Shown here: positions 32,757 to 41,954 of the stretch, piece after piece
Layout: every line of letters begins with the position of its first letter
Position numbering within the stretch: position 1 is the first letter of the stretch
Assembly: GCF_902804485.1 (NCBI RefSeq)
Contig: NZ_CADCST010000098.1
Location: forward strand, 112,593-176,592
Reading direction: 5' to 3'
Source of the DNA: Flavobacterium collinsii
Lineage (GTDB): Bacteria; Bacteroidota; Bacteroidia; Flavobacteriales; Flavobacteriaceae
Length of the DNA: 64,000 bases
The notes under the pieces: model-generated
What the model was told of the DNA's origin: nothing
What the model saw: the letters and a program-made list of their open reading frames with translations, nothing else
Database searches by the model: none
Program-made: the position numbers and the translations under genes

Positions 32757-33200
32757 ATGTTGATCGAAACCTTAAAATTGCTTTTTAACAGAGACCTGAA
32801 CAAATTAAAAATTGAAATCGAATCGTATCAAAACGAAAATCAGATTTGGGCAATTGCACCGGGCATTTCCAATTCAGCCGGAAATCTTTGTTTGCATCTA
32901 ATAGGAAACCTAAACACCTATATTGGAGCCGAATTAGGAAAAACAGGTTATGTACGCGATCGCCCTTTAGAATTTTCATTGAAAGATATTCCCCAATCAG
33001 AATTAATCCGTAAAATCGAAGACACTATTTTGGTTGTTAACAATGCTCTCGACCGTTTAATCGAAGCTGATTTAGAACAAACCTATCCACAAATTGTTTT
33101 CGAAAAACAAATGACAACGGGCTTCTTTTTAGTACATCTATCTACCCATTTAGCCTATCATTTAGGGCAAATCAATTACCACCGCAGATTAGTTTTTTAA
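32757..33200 (+). CDS. DinB/DUF1572-like four-helix protein
   Basis: The protein has 147 residues. A four-helix bundle carries candidate metal-binding histidines in NLCLHLIGN and LVHLSTHLAYHLGQINYHR, as in DinB_2/DUF1572 proteins. These are putative metal-dependent enzymes or thiol transferases. The start codon is 4 bp after the GyrI-like stop, so the two are co-translated. Function unknown. Confidence 0.83.
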   Translation: MLIETLKLLFNRDLNKLKIEIESYQNENQIWAIAPGISNSAGNLCLHLIGNLNTYIGAELGKTGYVRDRPLEFSLKDIPQSELIRKIEDTILVVNNALDRLIEADLEQTYPQIVFEKQMTTGFFLVHLSTHLAYHLGQINYHRRLVF

Positions 33201-33385
33201 GTTTTCAGTCGCAGTGTTCAGTTGCAGTGTTCAGTTGCAGTGTTCAGTCGCAGTGTTCAGTCGCAGTGTTCAGTCGTGGTCGCAGTACCGGTTTTCTGAA
33301 TACTGTAAACTGAGACTATAAACTGAGACTGAATACTGAATACTGAATACTGAATACTGTGACTATAAACCGAGACTAAACACTA
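33201..33385. repeat. Tandem microsatellite array of the CAGTCTCAGT family
   Basis: Five 13-bp units CAGTYGCAGTGTT run from 33206 to 33270. They are followed by CTGAGACTATAAACTGAGACT units and four 7-bp units ACTGAAT at 33328-33355. The left block (CAGT rich) and the right block (ACTG rich) are complementary, so the whole can fold back. It is the most expanded member of the family in the window. Confidence 0.85.
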
Positions 33386-33392
33386 ACTTTTG

Positions 33393-33400
33393 TACATTTG
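33393..33400 (+). promoter_or_regulatory. -7 box of thiamine pyrophosphokinase (TACATTTG)
   Basis: It is a perfect TAnnTTTG match 27 bp before the ATG. The repeat array ends only about 8 bp upstream, so the -33 region lies inside repeat sequence. Confidence 0.5.
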
Positions 33401-33426
33401 CGACACATTTCAAATCAAAAAAATAA

Positions 33427-34089
33427 ATGTCTTCACACCATATCGTACGCGACGACCAGGAACCCGCTTTAATTATTGCCAACGGAGCAGCATGCAACCC
33501 AGAGTTATTAGGACAATTACTAGAATGGTCACCACTCGTTATTGTACTAGATTCGGCCATAGAGAGAGTAATTGAACTGGGTATAAAAGTCGATGTTCTT
33601 CTGGGCGATTTCGACCGTGGTTTTGATCCTGAAATTTACAAAACGACACAATACCCTATCGAAATTGTTCATACACCAGATCAGGACAAAACCGATTTGG
33701 AGAAAGCTTTTGATTATTTAATCGATCGGAAGATCCCTGCTGTAAATGTTGTCTGGGCCACCGGAAAACGTGCAGACCATACCATTACCAATATTACCAA
33801 CATTGCCCGTTACCGCGATTTGCTTAAAATTGTTATTCTTGACGATCATTCAAAAGTATTTTTACTGCCCCGTAAATTCGAGAAATGGTATACCGCAAAA
33901 ACTCCCATTTCATTGATTCCGATTGGGATTGTTGACGGAATTTACTCTACCAATTTGCTCTATCCTCTTATAAACGATACCTTAACAATTGGCTACAGAA
34001 CCGGAAGCAGTAATTCTGTTCTTCAGGATGGTTTAGTAACAATTACCCACACCAATGGTGATTTGCTGTTGATGGAATGCATGGATTAA
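33427..34089 (+). CDS. Thiamine pyrophosphokinase
   Basis: The protein has 220 residues and converts thiamine plus ATP to thiamine diphosphate. Family motifs: LIIANGAACN, VLDSAIERVIELGIKVDVLLGDFDR, the TPDQDKTDLEKAFDYL segment and GKRADHTITNI, then the C-terminal beta domain (KTPISLIPIG, then GYRTGSSNSVLQDGLVTI). The usual GGRxDH appears as GKRADH. It is monocistronic with its own promoter. Confidence 0.9.
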   Translation: MSSHHIVRDDQEPALIIANGAACNPELLGQLLEWSPLVIVLDSAIERVIELGIKVDVLLGDFDRGFDPEIYKTTQYPIEIVHTPDQDKTDLEKAFDYLIDRKIPAVNVVWATGKRADHTITNITNIARYRDLLKIVILDDHSKVFLLPRKFEKWYTAKTPISLIPIGIVDGIYSTNLLYPLINDTLTIGYRTGSSNSVLQDGLVTITHTNGDLLLMECMD

Positions 34090-34131
34090 TTTTACAAGAC
34101 GTTTCCTAAGAAAGGAATACCTATCTTTGCA

Positions 34132-34139
34132 CGGAAATT
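34132..34139 (+). promoter_or_regulatory. -7 box of rlmF (TATCTTTG)
   Basis: The box ends only 7 bp before the ATG at 34147, so the transcript should start at or next to the start codon (leaderless). Confidence 0.5.
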
Positions 34140-34146
34140 TACAAAA

Positions 34147-35106
34147 ATGAAAGCAACAGACAATTCCGAAAAAAACAATTTACATCCTCGAAATCTTCAT
34201 CGTTCGCGTTATGATTTCGAACTTCTTATCGCGAATTGTCCTGAGTTAAAAGCACAGGTTGCCGTAAACATTCATGGAATTGAAACTATTGATTTCAGTA
34301 ACCCTCTTTCAGTAAAACTACTGAACAAAGCTTTACTACAAACCTATTACGACATACAAAACTGGGATATTCCTAAAAACTATCTTTGTCCGCCCATTCC
34401 CGGAAGAACGGATTACATTCATTATCTGGCCGATTTACTAGCCGAAACCAACAACGGAAATATTCCGCAAGGAGCATCAGTTTTAGGTTTAGATGTCGGT
34501 ACAGGTGCAAATTGTATCTATCCTATTTTAGGAAATGCAATTTACGACTGGAGTTTCGTAGGAACAGATATTGATGAAAAAGCGATCGAAAATTGCAGTA
34601 AAATTATTGAAGCCAACCCAAAACTGATTGAGGCCATAAGCCTTCAGCAACAAACAGAATCCCGCTTTATTTTTAAAAATATCATCACCCCCGAAGATCG
34701 TTTTACTTTTACGATGTGTAACCCACCTTTTCATTCTTCGGCCGAAGATGCTAATCAAAGTACTGTTCGTAAGGTTTCGAATTTAAATCCAAAGGAAAAG
34801 AAAACAGTAAATCCTGTTCTAAACTTTGGAGGCCAAAATGCTGAATTATGGTGCGATGGAGGCGAAATAGGTTTTGTAACTCAAATGATTTATGAAAGCG
34901 CCAGATATGCCATGCAGTGTTTATGGTTTACCACACTGGTTTCAAAAAGAGACAATCTTTCCAGTATTTATAAAACATTAAACAAAGTAAATGCAGCTTC
35001 TATCAAAACAATCGATATGGCACAGGGACAAAAAACAAGCCGAATTGTAGCCTGGACTTTTTTAAGTGAAGCACAGCAAAAGGGCTGGAAGTCTGAAAAC
35101 GCCTAA
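34147..35106 (+). CDS. rlmF: 23S rRNA (adenine-1618-N6)-methyltransferase
   Basis: The protein has 319 residues and matches RlmF (YbiN): NNLHPRNLHRSRYDFELLIANCPEL at the start, PIPGRTDYIHYLADLL, the SAM-binding GLDVGTGANCIYPILG, VGTDID, and the N6-adenine methyltransferase motif NPPF (TMCNPPFHSS). It methylates A1618 in 23S rRNA. It is probably a single-gene unit with a leaderless mRNA. Confidence 0.93.
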   Translation: MKATDNSEKNNLHPRNLHRSRYDFELLIANCPELKAQVAVNIHGIETIDFSNPLSVKLLNKALLQTYYDIQNWDIPKNYLCPPIPGRTDYIHYLADLLAETNNGNIPQGASVLGLDVGTGANCIYPILGNAIYDWSFVGTDIDEKAIENCSKIIEANPKLIEAISLQQQTESRFIFKNIITPEDRFTFTMCNPPFHSSAEDANQSTVRKVSNLNPKEKKTVNPVLNFGGQNAELWCDGGEIGFVTQMIYESARYAMQCLWFTTLVSKRDNLSSIYKTLNKVNAASIKTIDMAQGQKTSRIVAWTFLSEAQQKGWKSENA

Positions 35107-35195
35107 CATTGAAATTCTAATACTTTAAAATTAAATCCTGATAATCTTAGGGTTTACATTTTTTGTACCTTTAAAGTAATTTGAATTTTATTCCT

Positions 35196-36134
35196 ATGCC
35201 AAAATTTTTCTTCAGCTTAACAATATTGTTTTTGCTTGCAAGTTGCGCTTCTTCCAAAAAAGCGAAATTTGACGATTATGTTTTTAAAACAAAAAGCGAA
35301 AATCAAGCTTACATAGATTCTTACAATCAGGCTTTGAAACTTTGGGATATCCCCTATACTGAAGAAAACATAAAAACAACTTACGGAACTGCTCATGTGA
35401 TTGTTGCAGGGCCAAAAAACGGCAAGGATCTCGTATTACTCCATGGAATGGACGCAAGTTCTACCATGTGGTATCCCAACATAAAAGCGCTCTCCAAAAA
35501 ACATCGCATTTATGCAATTGATTTTATAATGGAACCCGGAAAGTCGACTTTGACCTCTAAGTCTCTTTCCTCAGAAGAAATTATTATCTTATACAACGAA
35601 ATTTTCGATCACTACAAATTAAAGAAATTTGATCTCATAGGAGCATCACGTGGTGGCTGGATTGCAACATTATTAGCTGCCCAAAAAGGAAATTCTATCG
35701 ATAAAATAGTATTATTAAGCCCCGCACAAACTTTTAAATTTATAGATAAAGTCGGAAAAACAACTTCCGCCCTAATGTTGAAGCTTTTCCCAAATGAAAA
35801 GAAATTCGAAAAAACCCTGAAAACTTTTTCTACTCATCCCGAAAAGATCAGTCCTGTTTACAAAAAGCAATTCTATCTGGCCAATAAATATGGAAAATCA
35901 AATTCAAGCATGTTCAGAATGCACCCTTTTTCAGATGATGAACTGAAATCAATCACTAACCCGGTTTTGATTTTAATTGGAGATCGCGATGTCATCAATT
36001 CAGAAGAAAGTTTAGAAAGAGCGAAAAAGTTTTTAATCTATAGTCAGACAAAAATAATATCAGATGCAGGGCATTTTCTATCAATCGATCAATCCAAAAT
36101 AGTGAATGACGCTATGATTGACTTCCTAGAATAG
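35196..36134 (+). CDS. Lipoprotein alpha/beta hydrolase
   Basis: The protein has 312 residues from ATG 35196. The lipobox is LFLLASCAS. The hydrolase core shows VLLHGMDASSTMW, the nucleophile elbow GASRGG, the acid in LIGDRDVIN and the base in DAGHFLS. The elbow G-A-S-R-G-G is less common than GxSxG with small residues but occurs in the family. It is likely anchored in the envelope; substrate unknown. uvrB follows 126 bp later with its own promoter. Confidence 0.85.
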   Translation: MPKFFFSLTILFLLASCASSKKAKFDDYVFKTKSENQAYIDSYNQALKLWDIPYTEENIKTTYGTAHVIVAGPKNGKDLVLLHGMDASSTMWYPNIKALSKKHRIYAIDFIMEPGKSTLTSKSLSSEEIIILYNEIFDHYKLKKFDLIGASRGGWIATLLAAQKGNSIDKIVLLSPAQTFKFIDKVGKTTSALMLKLFPNEKKFEKTLKTFSTHPEKISPVYKKQFYLANKYGKSNSSMFRMHPFSDDELKSITNPVLILIGDRDVINSEESLERAKKFLIYSQTKIISDAGHFLSIDQSKIVNDAMIDFLE

Positions 36135-36226
36135 ATAAAGACATAGTCCTTGCAAAAAAATCACTGTAAATCTAACCCGTTTGATTCGTGCTTTTTTTTT
36201 AGTTTTTATATAGAATCCAAACTTTG

Positions 36227-36234
36227 TATCTTTA
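36227..36234 (+). promoter_or_regulatory. -7-like box of uvrB (TATCTTTA)
   Basis: It has seven of eight matches to TAnnTTTG and lies 26 bp before ATG 36261. It argues against the longer reading frame from 36150. Confidence 0.45.
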
Positions 36235-36260
36235 CAAAACTAATCTTTCATCGTCCAAAA

Positions 36261-38252
36261 ATGAATTTCCAAGTATCCTCTGAATACAGTCCAAAAGGTG
36301 ATCAGCCGCAAGCAATTGAAAAACTTTCACAAGGCATTATTGATGGTGAGAAATATCAAACTCTGTTAGGGGTTACGGGATCCGGAAAAACCTTTACAGT
36401 AGCTAATGTCATTCAGGAAGTTCAGAGACCAACTTTGGTTTTGGCCCACAACAAAACGTTAGCTGCCCAGTTGTATTCCGAATTCAAGCAATTCTTTCCC
36501 AATAATGCTGTAGAATACTTTGTTTCTTACTACGATTATTATCAGCCGGAAGCTTTTATGCCAGTTAGCGGAGTGTTCATTGAGAAAGATCTGTCCATCA
36601 ATGAGGAGCTGGAAAAAATGCGTTTGAGTACTACGTCTTCCCTGCTTTCAGGACGTCGTGATATTTTAGTCGTAGCTTCGGTTTCCTGCTTGTATGGTAT
36701 TGGAAATCCTGTTGAATTTCAAAAAAACGTCATTGAAATATCGAGAGATCAGGTCATCTCCCGAACTAAATTATTACATAGCCTCGTTCAGAGTTTATAC
36801 TCCAGAACAGAGGCAGATTTTACTCCCGGAACATTCAGAATCAAGGGAGATACAGTAGAAGTATATCCAAGTTATGCTGATGATGCCTTTAGAATTCATT
36901 TCTTTGGTGATGAAATCGAGGAAATAGAGTCCTTTGATGCCAAGACTTCTCAAGTCATTGAAAAATTCCAACGACTGACGATTTACCCTGCCAATATGTT
37001 TGTGACCTCTCCTGATGTTTTACAAAATGCTATTTGGGAAATCCAGCAGGATTTGGTCAAACAAGTCGATTATTTTAAAGAAATAGGAAAACATCTGGAA
37101 GCAAAACGTCTGGAAGAACGTACCAATTTTGATTTAGAAATGATTCGCGAATTAGGATATTGCTCCGGAATTGAGAACTACTCAAGATACCTTGACGGAA
37201 GAGAAGCCGGAACCCGTCCTTTCTGTTTGCTAGACTACTTCCCAAGTGATTATCTGATGGTAGTCGACGAAAGTCACGTGACAATTTCACAGGTTCACGC
37301 TATGTACGGAGGTGACCGTAGCCGAAAAGAAAATCTGGTGGAATACGGTTTCCGTTTGCCAGCCGCAATGGACAACCGACCTTTGAAATTTGAAGAATTT
37401 GAAGCCATGCAGAATCAGGTAATCTACGTATCTGCGACACCTGCCGATTATGAACTACAGAAAACAGACGGAATTTATGTAGAACAAGTCATTCGTCCAA
37501 CCGGATTATTAGATCCAATTATTGAAATTAGACCCAGTTTGAATCAGATTGATGATTTGATCGAAGAAATTCAGGTTCGCTGCGAATTAGACGAAAGAGT
37601 TCTGGTAACTACTCTGACAAAAAGAATGGCCGAGGAACTTGCCAAATATTTGACTAAAGTAAACATTCGTTGTCGCTATATACACTCCGATGTAGATACT
37701 TTAGAGCGTATCGAAATCATGCAGGATTTGCGTAAAGGTATTTTTGATGTTCTAATTGGAGTAAACTTACTTCGTGAAGGATTGGATTTACCTGAAGTTT
37801 CACTTGTTGCTATTTTAGATGCTGATAAAGAAGGCTTTTTAAGAAGTCACAGATCACTTACACAAACTATTGGTCGTGCCGCAAGGAACCTGAACGGAAA
37901 AGCAATTATGTATGCCGATAAGATTACGGCGAGTATGCAAAAAACGATTGACGAAACCAATTATCGCAGAGCCAAACAGATCAATTTTAATACTGAAAAT
38001 AATATTACCCCTCAGGCCTTAAACAAAAAAATCGACAGTGCTTTTACTAAAAATCCACTGGTGGAATATGAATTAGGACATACTTTACCGACAGCAGCAG
38101 AACCTGAAACCGTTTATTTATCTAAACCGGAACTGGAAAAAATGATTCGTGAAAAACGAAAATCAATGGAGAAAGCAGCAAAAGAACTGGACTTTTTACA
38201 AGCTGCGAAACTACGTGACGATATTAAAAAACTTCAGGAACAACTGCCTTAA
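36261..38252 (+). CDS. uvrB: Excinuclease ABC subunit B
   Basis: UvrB is the damage-verification helicase of nucleotide excision repair. From ATG 36261 it has 663 residues, the normal size. It has Walker A GVTGSGKT (37-44), the beta-hairpin segment VSYYDYYQPEAF, DESHVT, the helicase motifs QTIGRAARN and LDLPEVSLVAILDADKEG, and a C-terminal UVR coiled coil (EKMIREKRKSMEKAAKELDFLQAAKLRD) that contacts UvrC. The ORF could be read from 36150, but that part is AT-rich leader sequence with the -7 box. Confidence 0.97.
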   Translation: MNFQVSSEYSPKGDQPQAIEKLSQGIIDGEKYQTLLGVTGSGKTFTVANVIQEVQRPTLVLAHNKTLAAQLYSEFKQFFPNNAVEYFVSYYDYYQPEAFMPVSGVFIEKDLSINEELEKMRLSTTSSLLSGRRDILVVASVSCLYGIGNPVEFQKNVIEISRDQVISRTKLLHSLVQSLYSRTEADFTPGTFRIKGDTVEVYPSYADDAFRIHFFGDEIEEIESFDAKTSQVIEKFQRLTIYPANMFVTSPDVLQNAIWEIQQDLVKQVDYFKEIGKHLEAKRLEERTNFDLEMIRELGYCSGIENYSRYLDGREAGTRPFCLLDYFPSDYLMVVDESHVTISQVHAMYGGDRSRKENLVEYGFRLPAAMDNRPLKFEEFEAMQNQVIYVSATPADYELQKTDGIYVEQVIRPTGLLDPIIEIRPSLNQIDDLIEEIQVRCELDERVLVTTLTKRMAEELAKYLTKVNIRCRYIHSDVDTLERIEIMQDLRKGIFDVLIGVNLLREGLDLPEVSLVAILDADKEGFLRSHRSLTQTIGRAARNLNGKAIMYADKITASMQKTIDETNYRRAKQINFNTENNITPQALNKKIDSAFTKNPLVEYELGHTLPTAAEPETVYLSKPELEKMIREKRKSMEKAAKELDFLQAAKLRDDIKKLQEQLP

Positions 38253-38374
38253 ACACATCATTTTAAAATAACGTACAAAAAAATAAAAGAAGAATTTATT
38301 CTTAAAATTATTTAAGAAATATTTTATAAGGAATTTCAAATTCACTAGTTTTAACAAAAATTTTAAACTCTGAA

Positions 38375-39604
38375 ATGAAATATCTTTTATTCCTTTTTAC
38401 TTTTTTTGGTTTCAACACTCATGCTGTCGCACAATCTGAAAATAACGATTTTTGGAATAAAGAAATAGAAAATTCTTCGGACATTATAAAACCAAATATT
38501 CTTTCTAATCATCCCTTAGGAATTTATATTTCGAGGTTAAATCACAGTTTTAATGTTCGTTCTCCTGACAAATACTCTTTTTCATTTGAAGTTTCGAGCG
38601 GTAATGTTGTTCTTCCTTATGTTAAATCATACGAATTAACAGATCCTAACGACCAAAAAATAGCCAAAAATTTGCCTTGGCATACACGGGAGTTTTCTTT
38701 CGATTTAAATAAAGTTCCTGCCAATACTAAAGAGTTTTTTGCAGATGGAGTTATTCGATCGTATCGATTCACTTTTACTTTACCCATCACGGTTCACCAC
38801 GAACTTAATTTCGGTTTGCGAATGAATTCTCTCGATGGTGGAAAATATCCCTACTCAATTTTTACTTCGGATGAAACAATCGAATGGTTTCACAGTAATA
38901 TTGCTGGTGGCGAAGATCCGTTTTCACGTCGACATTATGGTCTCAATAAAGCCGGAATCTCATATAAGGACGAAAACGATAAGGTTCTGACAATGAATAA
39001 TGGCAATTTTACCATTCCCGGAATTGATATCAATTACAACTATTATCCCAAATTAGAAATGAATGAAAAGCATCATATCTATCTGAATTTCGGAACGCAA
39101 CTTGGCATTAACACTTCCAAATATAATCCTGTAGCTGATTTTGGAGTTTCTGCTTCTATTCTGAAAAAGAAAATCATTAAAAACAAAAACATTCTAAGTT
39201 TTGGTGCCAGCGCAGGAGTTTTACGACAGCATTTTTTAGAATATGGCGACCGTGTAAACATCAGCAGTCAGAATTTCTTTTATAGTTTTGAAGGTCTTAT
39301 TGATTATAAGGTAAAACTCAAAAACAACAACCGTATTTCGTATGGCATTAATTATAATTTTCAGACTTCTTATAACAAAAAAAATGAGCGGGATTATATC
39401 GTTCTGACGGGAGAAAGAATAAATACCCATTGGCAAAAAACGATCTCTCATTTATACGAAAACTTAGAAGGATGGAATTTTATCTGTACCTACTCTACAA
39501 AAAGATTTTCTTATTTTATATACTTCAGAGAAGATTTAAATTTAGACAATGCGCCCGATTTTCAAACCGGTATAGGTTTAAAAATGTCTATTAAAAAAGG
39601 CTAA
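38375..39604 (+). CDS. Putative outer-membrane beta-barrel protein
   Basis: The protein has 409 residues. A signal peptide (YLLFLFTFFGFNTHAVAQ) precedes a protein with many alternating-hydrophobicity strands and aromatic ends (NFGTQLGIN, ILSFGASAGVLRQHFLEYG, RFSYFIYFRED), finishing IGLKMSIKKG. The segment GVIRSYRFTFTLPITVHHELNFGLRM followed by a glycine/histidine-rich loop resembles DUF3187, a family of predicted outer-membrane proteins. I cannot assign a function. It lies 122 bp after uvrB and appears to be separately transcribed. Confidence 0.7.
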   Translation: MKYLLFLFTFFGFNTHAVAQSENNDFWNKEIENSSDIIKPNILSNHPLGIYISRLNHSFNVRSPDKYSFSFEVSSGNVVLPYVKSYELTDPNDQKIAKNLPWHTREFSFDLNKVPANTKEFFADGVIRSYRFTFTLPITVHHELNFGLRMNSLDGGKYPYSIFTSDETIEWFHSNIAGGEDPFSRRHYGLNKAGISYKDENDKVLTMNNGNFTIPGIDINYNYYPKLEMNEKHHIYLNFGTQLGINTSKYNPVADFGVSASILKKKIIKNKNILSFGASAGVLRQHFLEYGDRVNISSQNFFYSFEGLIDYKVKLKNNNRISYGINYNFQTSYNKKNERDYIVLTGERINTHWQKTISHLYENLEGWNFICTYSTKRFSYFIYFREDLNLDNAPDFQTGIGLKMSIKKG

Positions 39605-39660
39605 CCTTCTTTGTTTTAAATGGCATCGGCTTCGTTCAAACGATCAAAACTGTTGTAAAA

Positions 39661-40062
39661 CTAATTGTGCTGTTCCTGAAAAACTTTCAATAAAACTTTG
39701 GGGTCAATTATAGCGTTTGGCGCATTTTTCATTAAATCTAAAACACGTCTGGTAGCGTTTGGATTCAATCCCATTTCAATGGAAATTTGCTGTATGGCTT
39801 TTGCTTCTTTTTCATGCAAAATACCGTCACAATACATAATCAATGCCAGTCTGTAAAATTGCTGAATGCGCTGAAACTCCGATTTTATAACAGTACCAGC
39901 GCTTTCCTGATGAAATAAATCACGGAAAACATCCGGACCAATATTGAGCTCCTGGGCTACCAGCCACAAAAAATCATACTCTCTCTTATGCAACTGCCCG
40001 TCAACGGTAGAAAAAGCAATCATTTCTAAAAGTAAACTTCTCTTTTCTGTTTCGGTATTCAT
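39661..40062 (-). CDS. TerB-like protein
   Basis: The protein has 133 residues from ATG 40062 (MNTETEKRS); the frame is open 16 codons further upstream but that part reads like leader DNA. It is all-helical: LLEMIAFSTVDGQLHKREYDFLWLVAQELNIG, then LALIMYCDGILHEKEAKAIQQISIEMGLN. The two D-G-x-L-H-x-x-E motifs are the pseudo-repeated TerB pattern. TerB-like proteins are tied to stress and metal sensing at the membrane; no partner ter genes are present. It is divergent from the esterase gene with a gap of only 56 bp. Confidence 0.8.
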   Translation of the reverse strand: MNTETEKRSLLLEMIAFSTVDGQLHKREYDFLWLVAQELNIGPDVFRDLFHQESAGTVIKSEFQRIQQFYRLALIMYCDGILHEKEAKAIQQISIEMGLNPNATRRVLDLMKNAPNAIIDPKVLLKVFQEQHN

Positions 40063-40118
40063 CAATTTATTATTTTTAGCTAAAATATTGTTTTTAAATC
40101 TAAAACGCAACAGTACTC

Positions 40119-40922
40119 ATGATTAGGAGATTTTTCTTTTTTAGTTTCTTATGGGTAATGGTTATCGCCAGCGCACAGATCAATACTGCATCCAAAAACG
40201 TATCGACTTTTACGATTGAAGCCCCTCAATTAAAAACAACCAAAAAAATATTGCTTTATCTTCCTGATGGTTATTCGGCTACAGCCAAAAAGAGATACTC
40301 CGTGATGTATATGCACGATGCTCAAAATTTGTTTGACGCCAAAACCTCGTATGCAGGCGAATGGAATGTAGACGAAAAACTGGATAGTCTTAAAGCACCC
40401 GTAATTGTAGTGGGTATTGAACACGGAAATGACAACCGTTTAAACGAATTGACGCCCTATAAAAATGAAAAATATGGTGGAGGAAATGCCGATAACTATC
40501 TCGATTTTATTGTAAAAACCTTAAAACCGTATATCGACCAGAATTACAAAACAAAAACCAAGGCAAAAAACACCCTTATTATGGGAAGTTCGCTTGGCGG
40601 ATTAGTTTCGTATTACGCCTTGTTAAAATACCCGGAAACCTTTGGAAAAGCAGGCATATTCTCACCATCCTTCTGGTTTTCAAATGACATTTATACATTA
40701 ACAGCACAAACTCCTAAAATCAAAACCAAAATTTATTTTTTATGCGGAGACAAAGAAAGCGATGATATGGTGAAAGATATGACAAAAATGGAGCGTTTAT
40801 TAGATACGAAACGCTGTTATTGTCTCCATCTGACTAAATCTAAAATTGTAAAAGGGGGTGAACATAATGAAAAACTTTGGCGTGATGGTTTTACAAAAGC
40901 TATAATCTGGCTGGGGTATTAA
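40119..40922 (+). CDS. Secreted esterase of the IroE/esterase-D type
   Basis: The protein has 267 residues with a signal peptide (FFFSFLWVMVIASAQ). The alpha/beta-hydrolase core has ILLYLPDGYSATAKKRYSVMYMHDAQNLFD, the nucleophile elbow GSSLGG and a histidine in GGEHNEKLWR. This matches the putative esterase family with enterochelin esterases. It is periplasmic or secreted and the substrate is unknown. It is the first gene of a tight run with the dipeptide epimerase (16-bp gap) and the PLP enzyme (5-bp gap), which hints at use of peptide or ester fragments from outside. Confidence 0.85.
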   Translation: MIRRFFFFSFLWVMVIASAQINTASKNVSTFTIEAPQLKTTKKILLYLPDGYSATAKKRYSVMYMHDAQNLFDAKTSYAGEWNVDEKLDSLKAPVIVVGIEHGNDNRLNELTPYKNEKYGGGNADNYLDFIVKTLKPYIDQNYKTKTKAKNTLIMGSSLGGLVSYYALLKYPETFGKAGIFSPSFWFSNDIYTLTAQTPKIKTKIYFLCGDKESDDMVKDMTKMERLLDTKRCYCLHLTKSKIVKGGEHNEKLWRDGFTKAIIWLGY

Positions 40923-40938
40923 CTAAAAAAACAGACTT

Positions 40939-41949
40939 ATGGAATTAATTTTAAGAGAATACAATCTAAAACTCAAACATACTTTTACCATTTCCAGAGA
41001 ATCGATTGATTTTCAGCCTTCACTGATTGTGGAGCTTAAAAGCGATGGCTTTTCAGGTTTTGGAGAAGCCACTTCAAATCCCTATTACAAAACAACTGTT
41101 CCGGTAATGATTCAGGATTTAGAAAAAATCAGAAACATTATCGAAAACACAGCAGATGAAACTCCTGAAATTTTCTGGACCAAAATCTATCCGTATTTAA
41201 AGAATGACATGTTTGCTTTATGTGCGTTAGACATGGCTTATAACGACCTGTATGCACGCAAAAAAGGCAAAAAACTATACGATTTATGGAATTACACTAT
41301 TAATCGAAATCCCATGACAGATTACACAATTGGTATTGCTTCTATAGAAAAAATGGTTTCGAAAATGCAGGAGCTTCCCTGGCCTATTTACAAAATTAAA
41401 CTGGGTACCAAAGAAGACATTGCTATTGTAAAAGAGCTTCGAAAACATACCGATGCCATTTTCAGAATCGATGCCAATTGCGGTTGGGATGTTGAGGAAA
41501 CCATAAACAACGCCATTGAGCTCAAAAAACTAGGTGTAGAATTCCTCGAACAGCCCATGAAAGCCAATGACTGGGAAGCCCATAAGGAAGTTTTTAAACA
41601 TTCGGTCTTACCTGTAATAGCCGACGAAAGCTGCATTATTGAAGAAGATGTCGCCAAATGTTTCAACCATTTTCATGGCGTAAATGTAAAACTTGTAAAA
41701 TGCGGAGGTCTGACTCCCGGAAAACGCATGATCGAAGAAGCCAAAAAATTAGGACTCAAAACGATGGTGGGCTGCATGACCGAATCGACTGTGGGAATCT
41801 CGGCTATTGCTCATTTGCTGCCTCAGCTGGATTATGTGGATATGGATGGAGCCCTACTTCTAGCCGAGGATATTGCGACCGGTGTAACGATAAAAAATGG
41901 TGTAATTCATTATTCTAAGCTTAACGGAACTGGAGTTACTTTAATCTAA
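40939..41949 (+). CDS. Dipeptide epimerase, enolase superfamily
   Basis: The protein has 336 residues. The enolase-superfamily residues of the L-Ala-D/L-Glu epimerase group are present: the K-x-K base pair Lys152/Lys154 (YKIKLG), metal ligands Asp178 (RIDANCG), Glu204 (LEQP) and Asp229 (ADES), and the second base in VKLVKCGG (Lys251/Lys254). These enzymes epimerise the second residue of dipeptides, typically L-Ala-D-Glu from murein recycling; exact dipeptide specificity varies. It sits between a secreted esterase and a PLP enzyme. Confidence 0.9.
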   Translation: MELILREYNLKLKHTFTISRESIDFQPSLIVELKSDGFSGFGEATSNPYYKTTVPVMIQDLEKIRNIIENTADETPEIFWTKIYPYLKNDMFALCALDMAYNDLYARKKGKKLYDLWNYTINRNPMTDYTIGIASIEKMVSKMQELPWPIYKIKLGTKEDIAIVKELRKHTDAIFRIDANCGWDVEETINNAIELKKLGVEFLEQPMKANDWEAHKEVFKHSVLPVIADESCIIEEDVAKCFNHFHGVNVKLVKCGGLTPGKRMIEEAKKLGLKTMVGCMTESTVGISAIAHLLPQLDYVDMDGALLLAEDIATGVTIKNGVIHYSKLNGTGVTLI

Positions 41950-41954
41950 TTATT

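Noticed and set aside
32357..32803. 148-residue minus-strand ORF
   Set aside because: Antisense to the GyrI-like gene and the start of the DinB-like gene; composition is that of a shadow frame.
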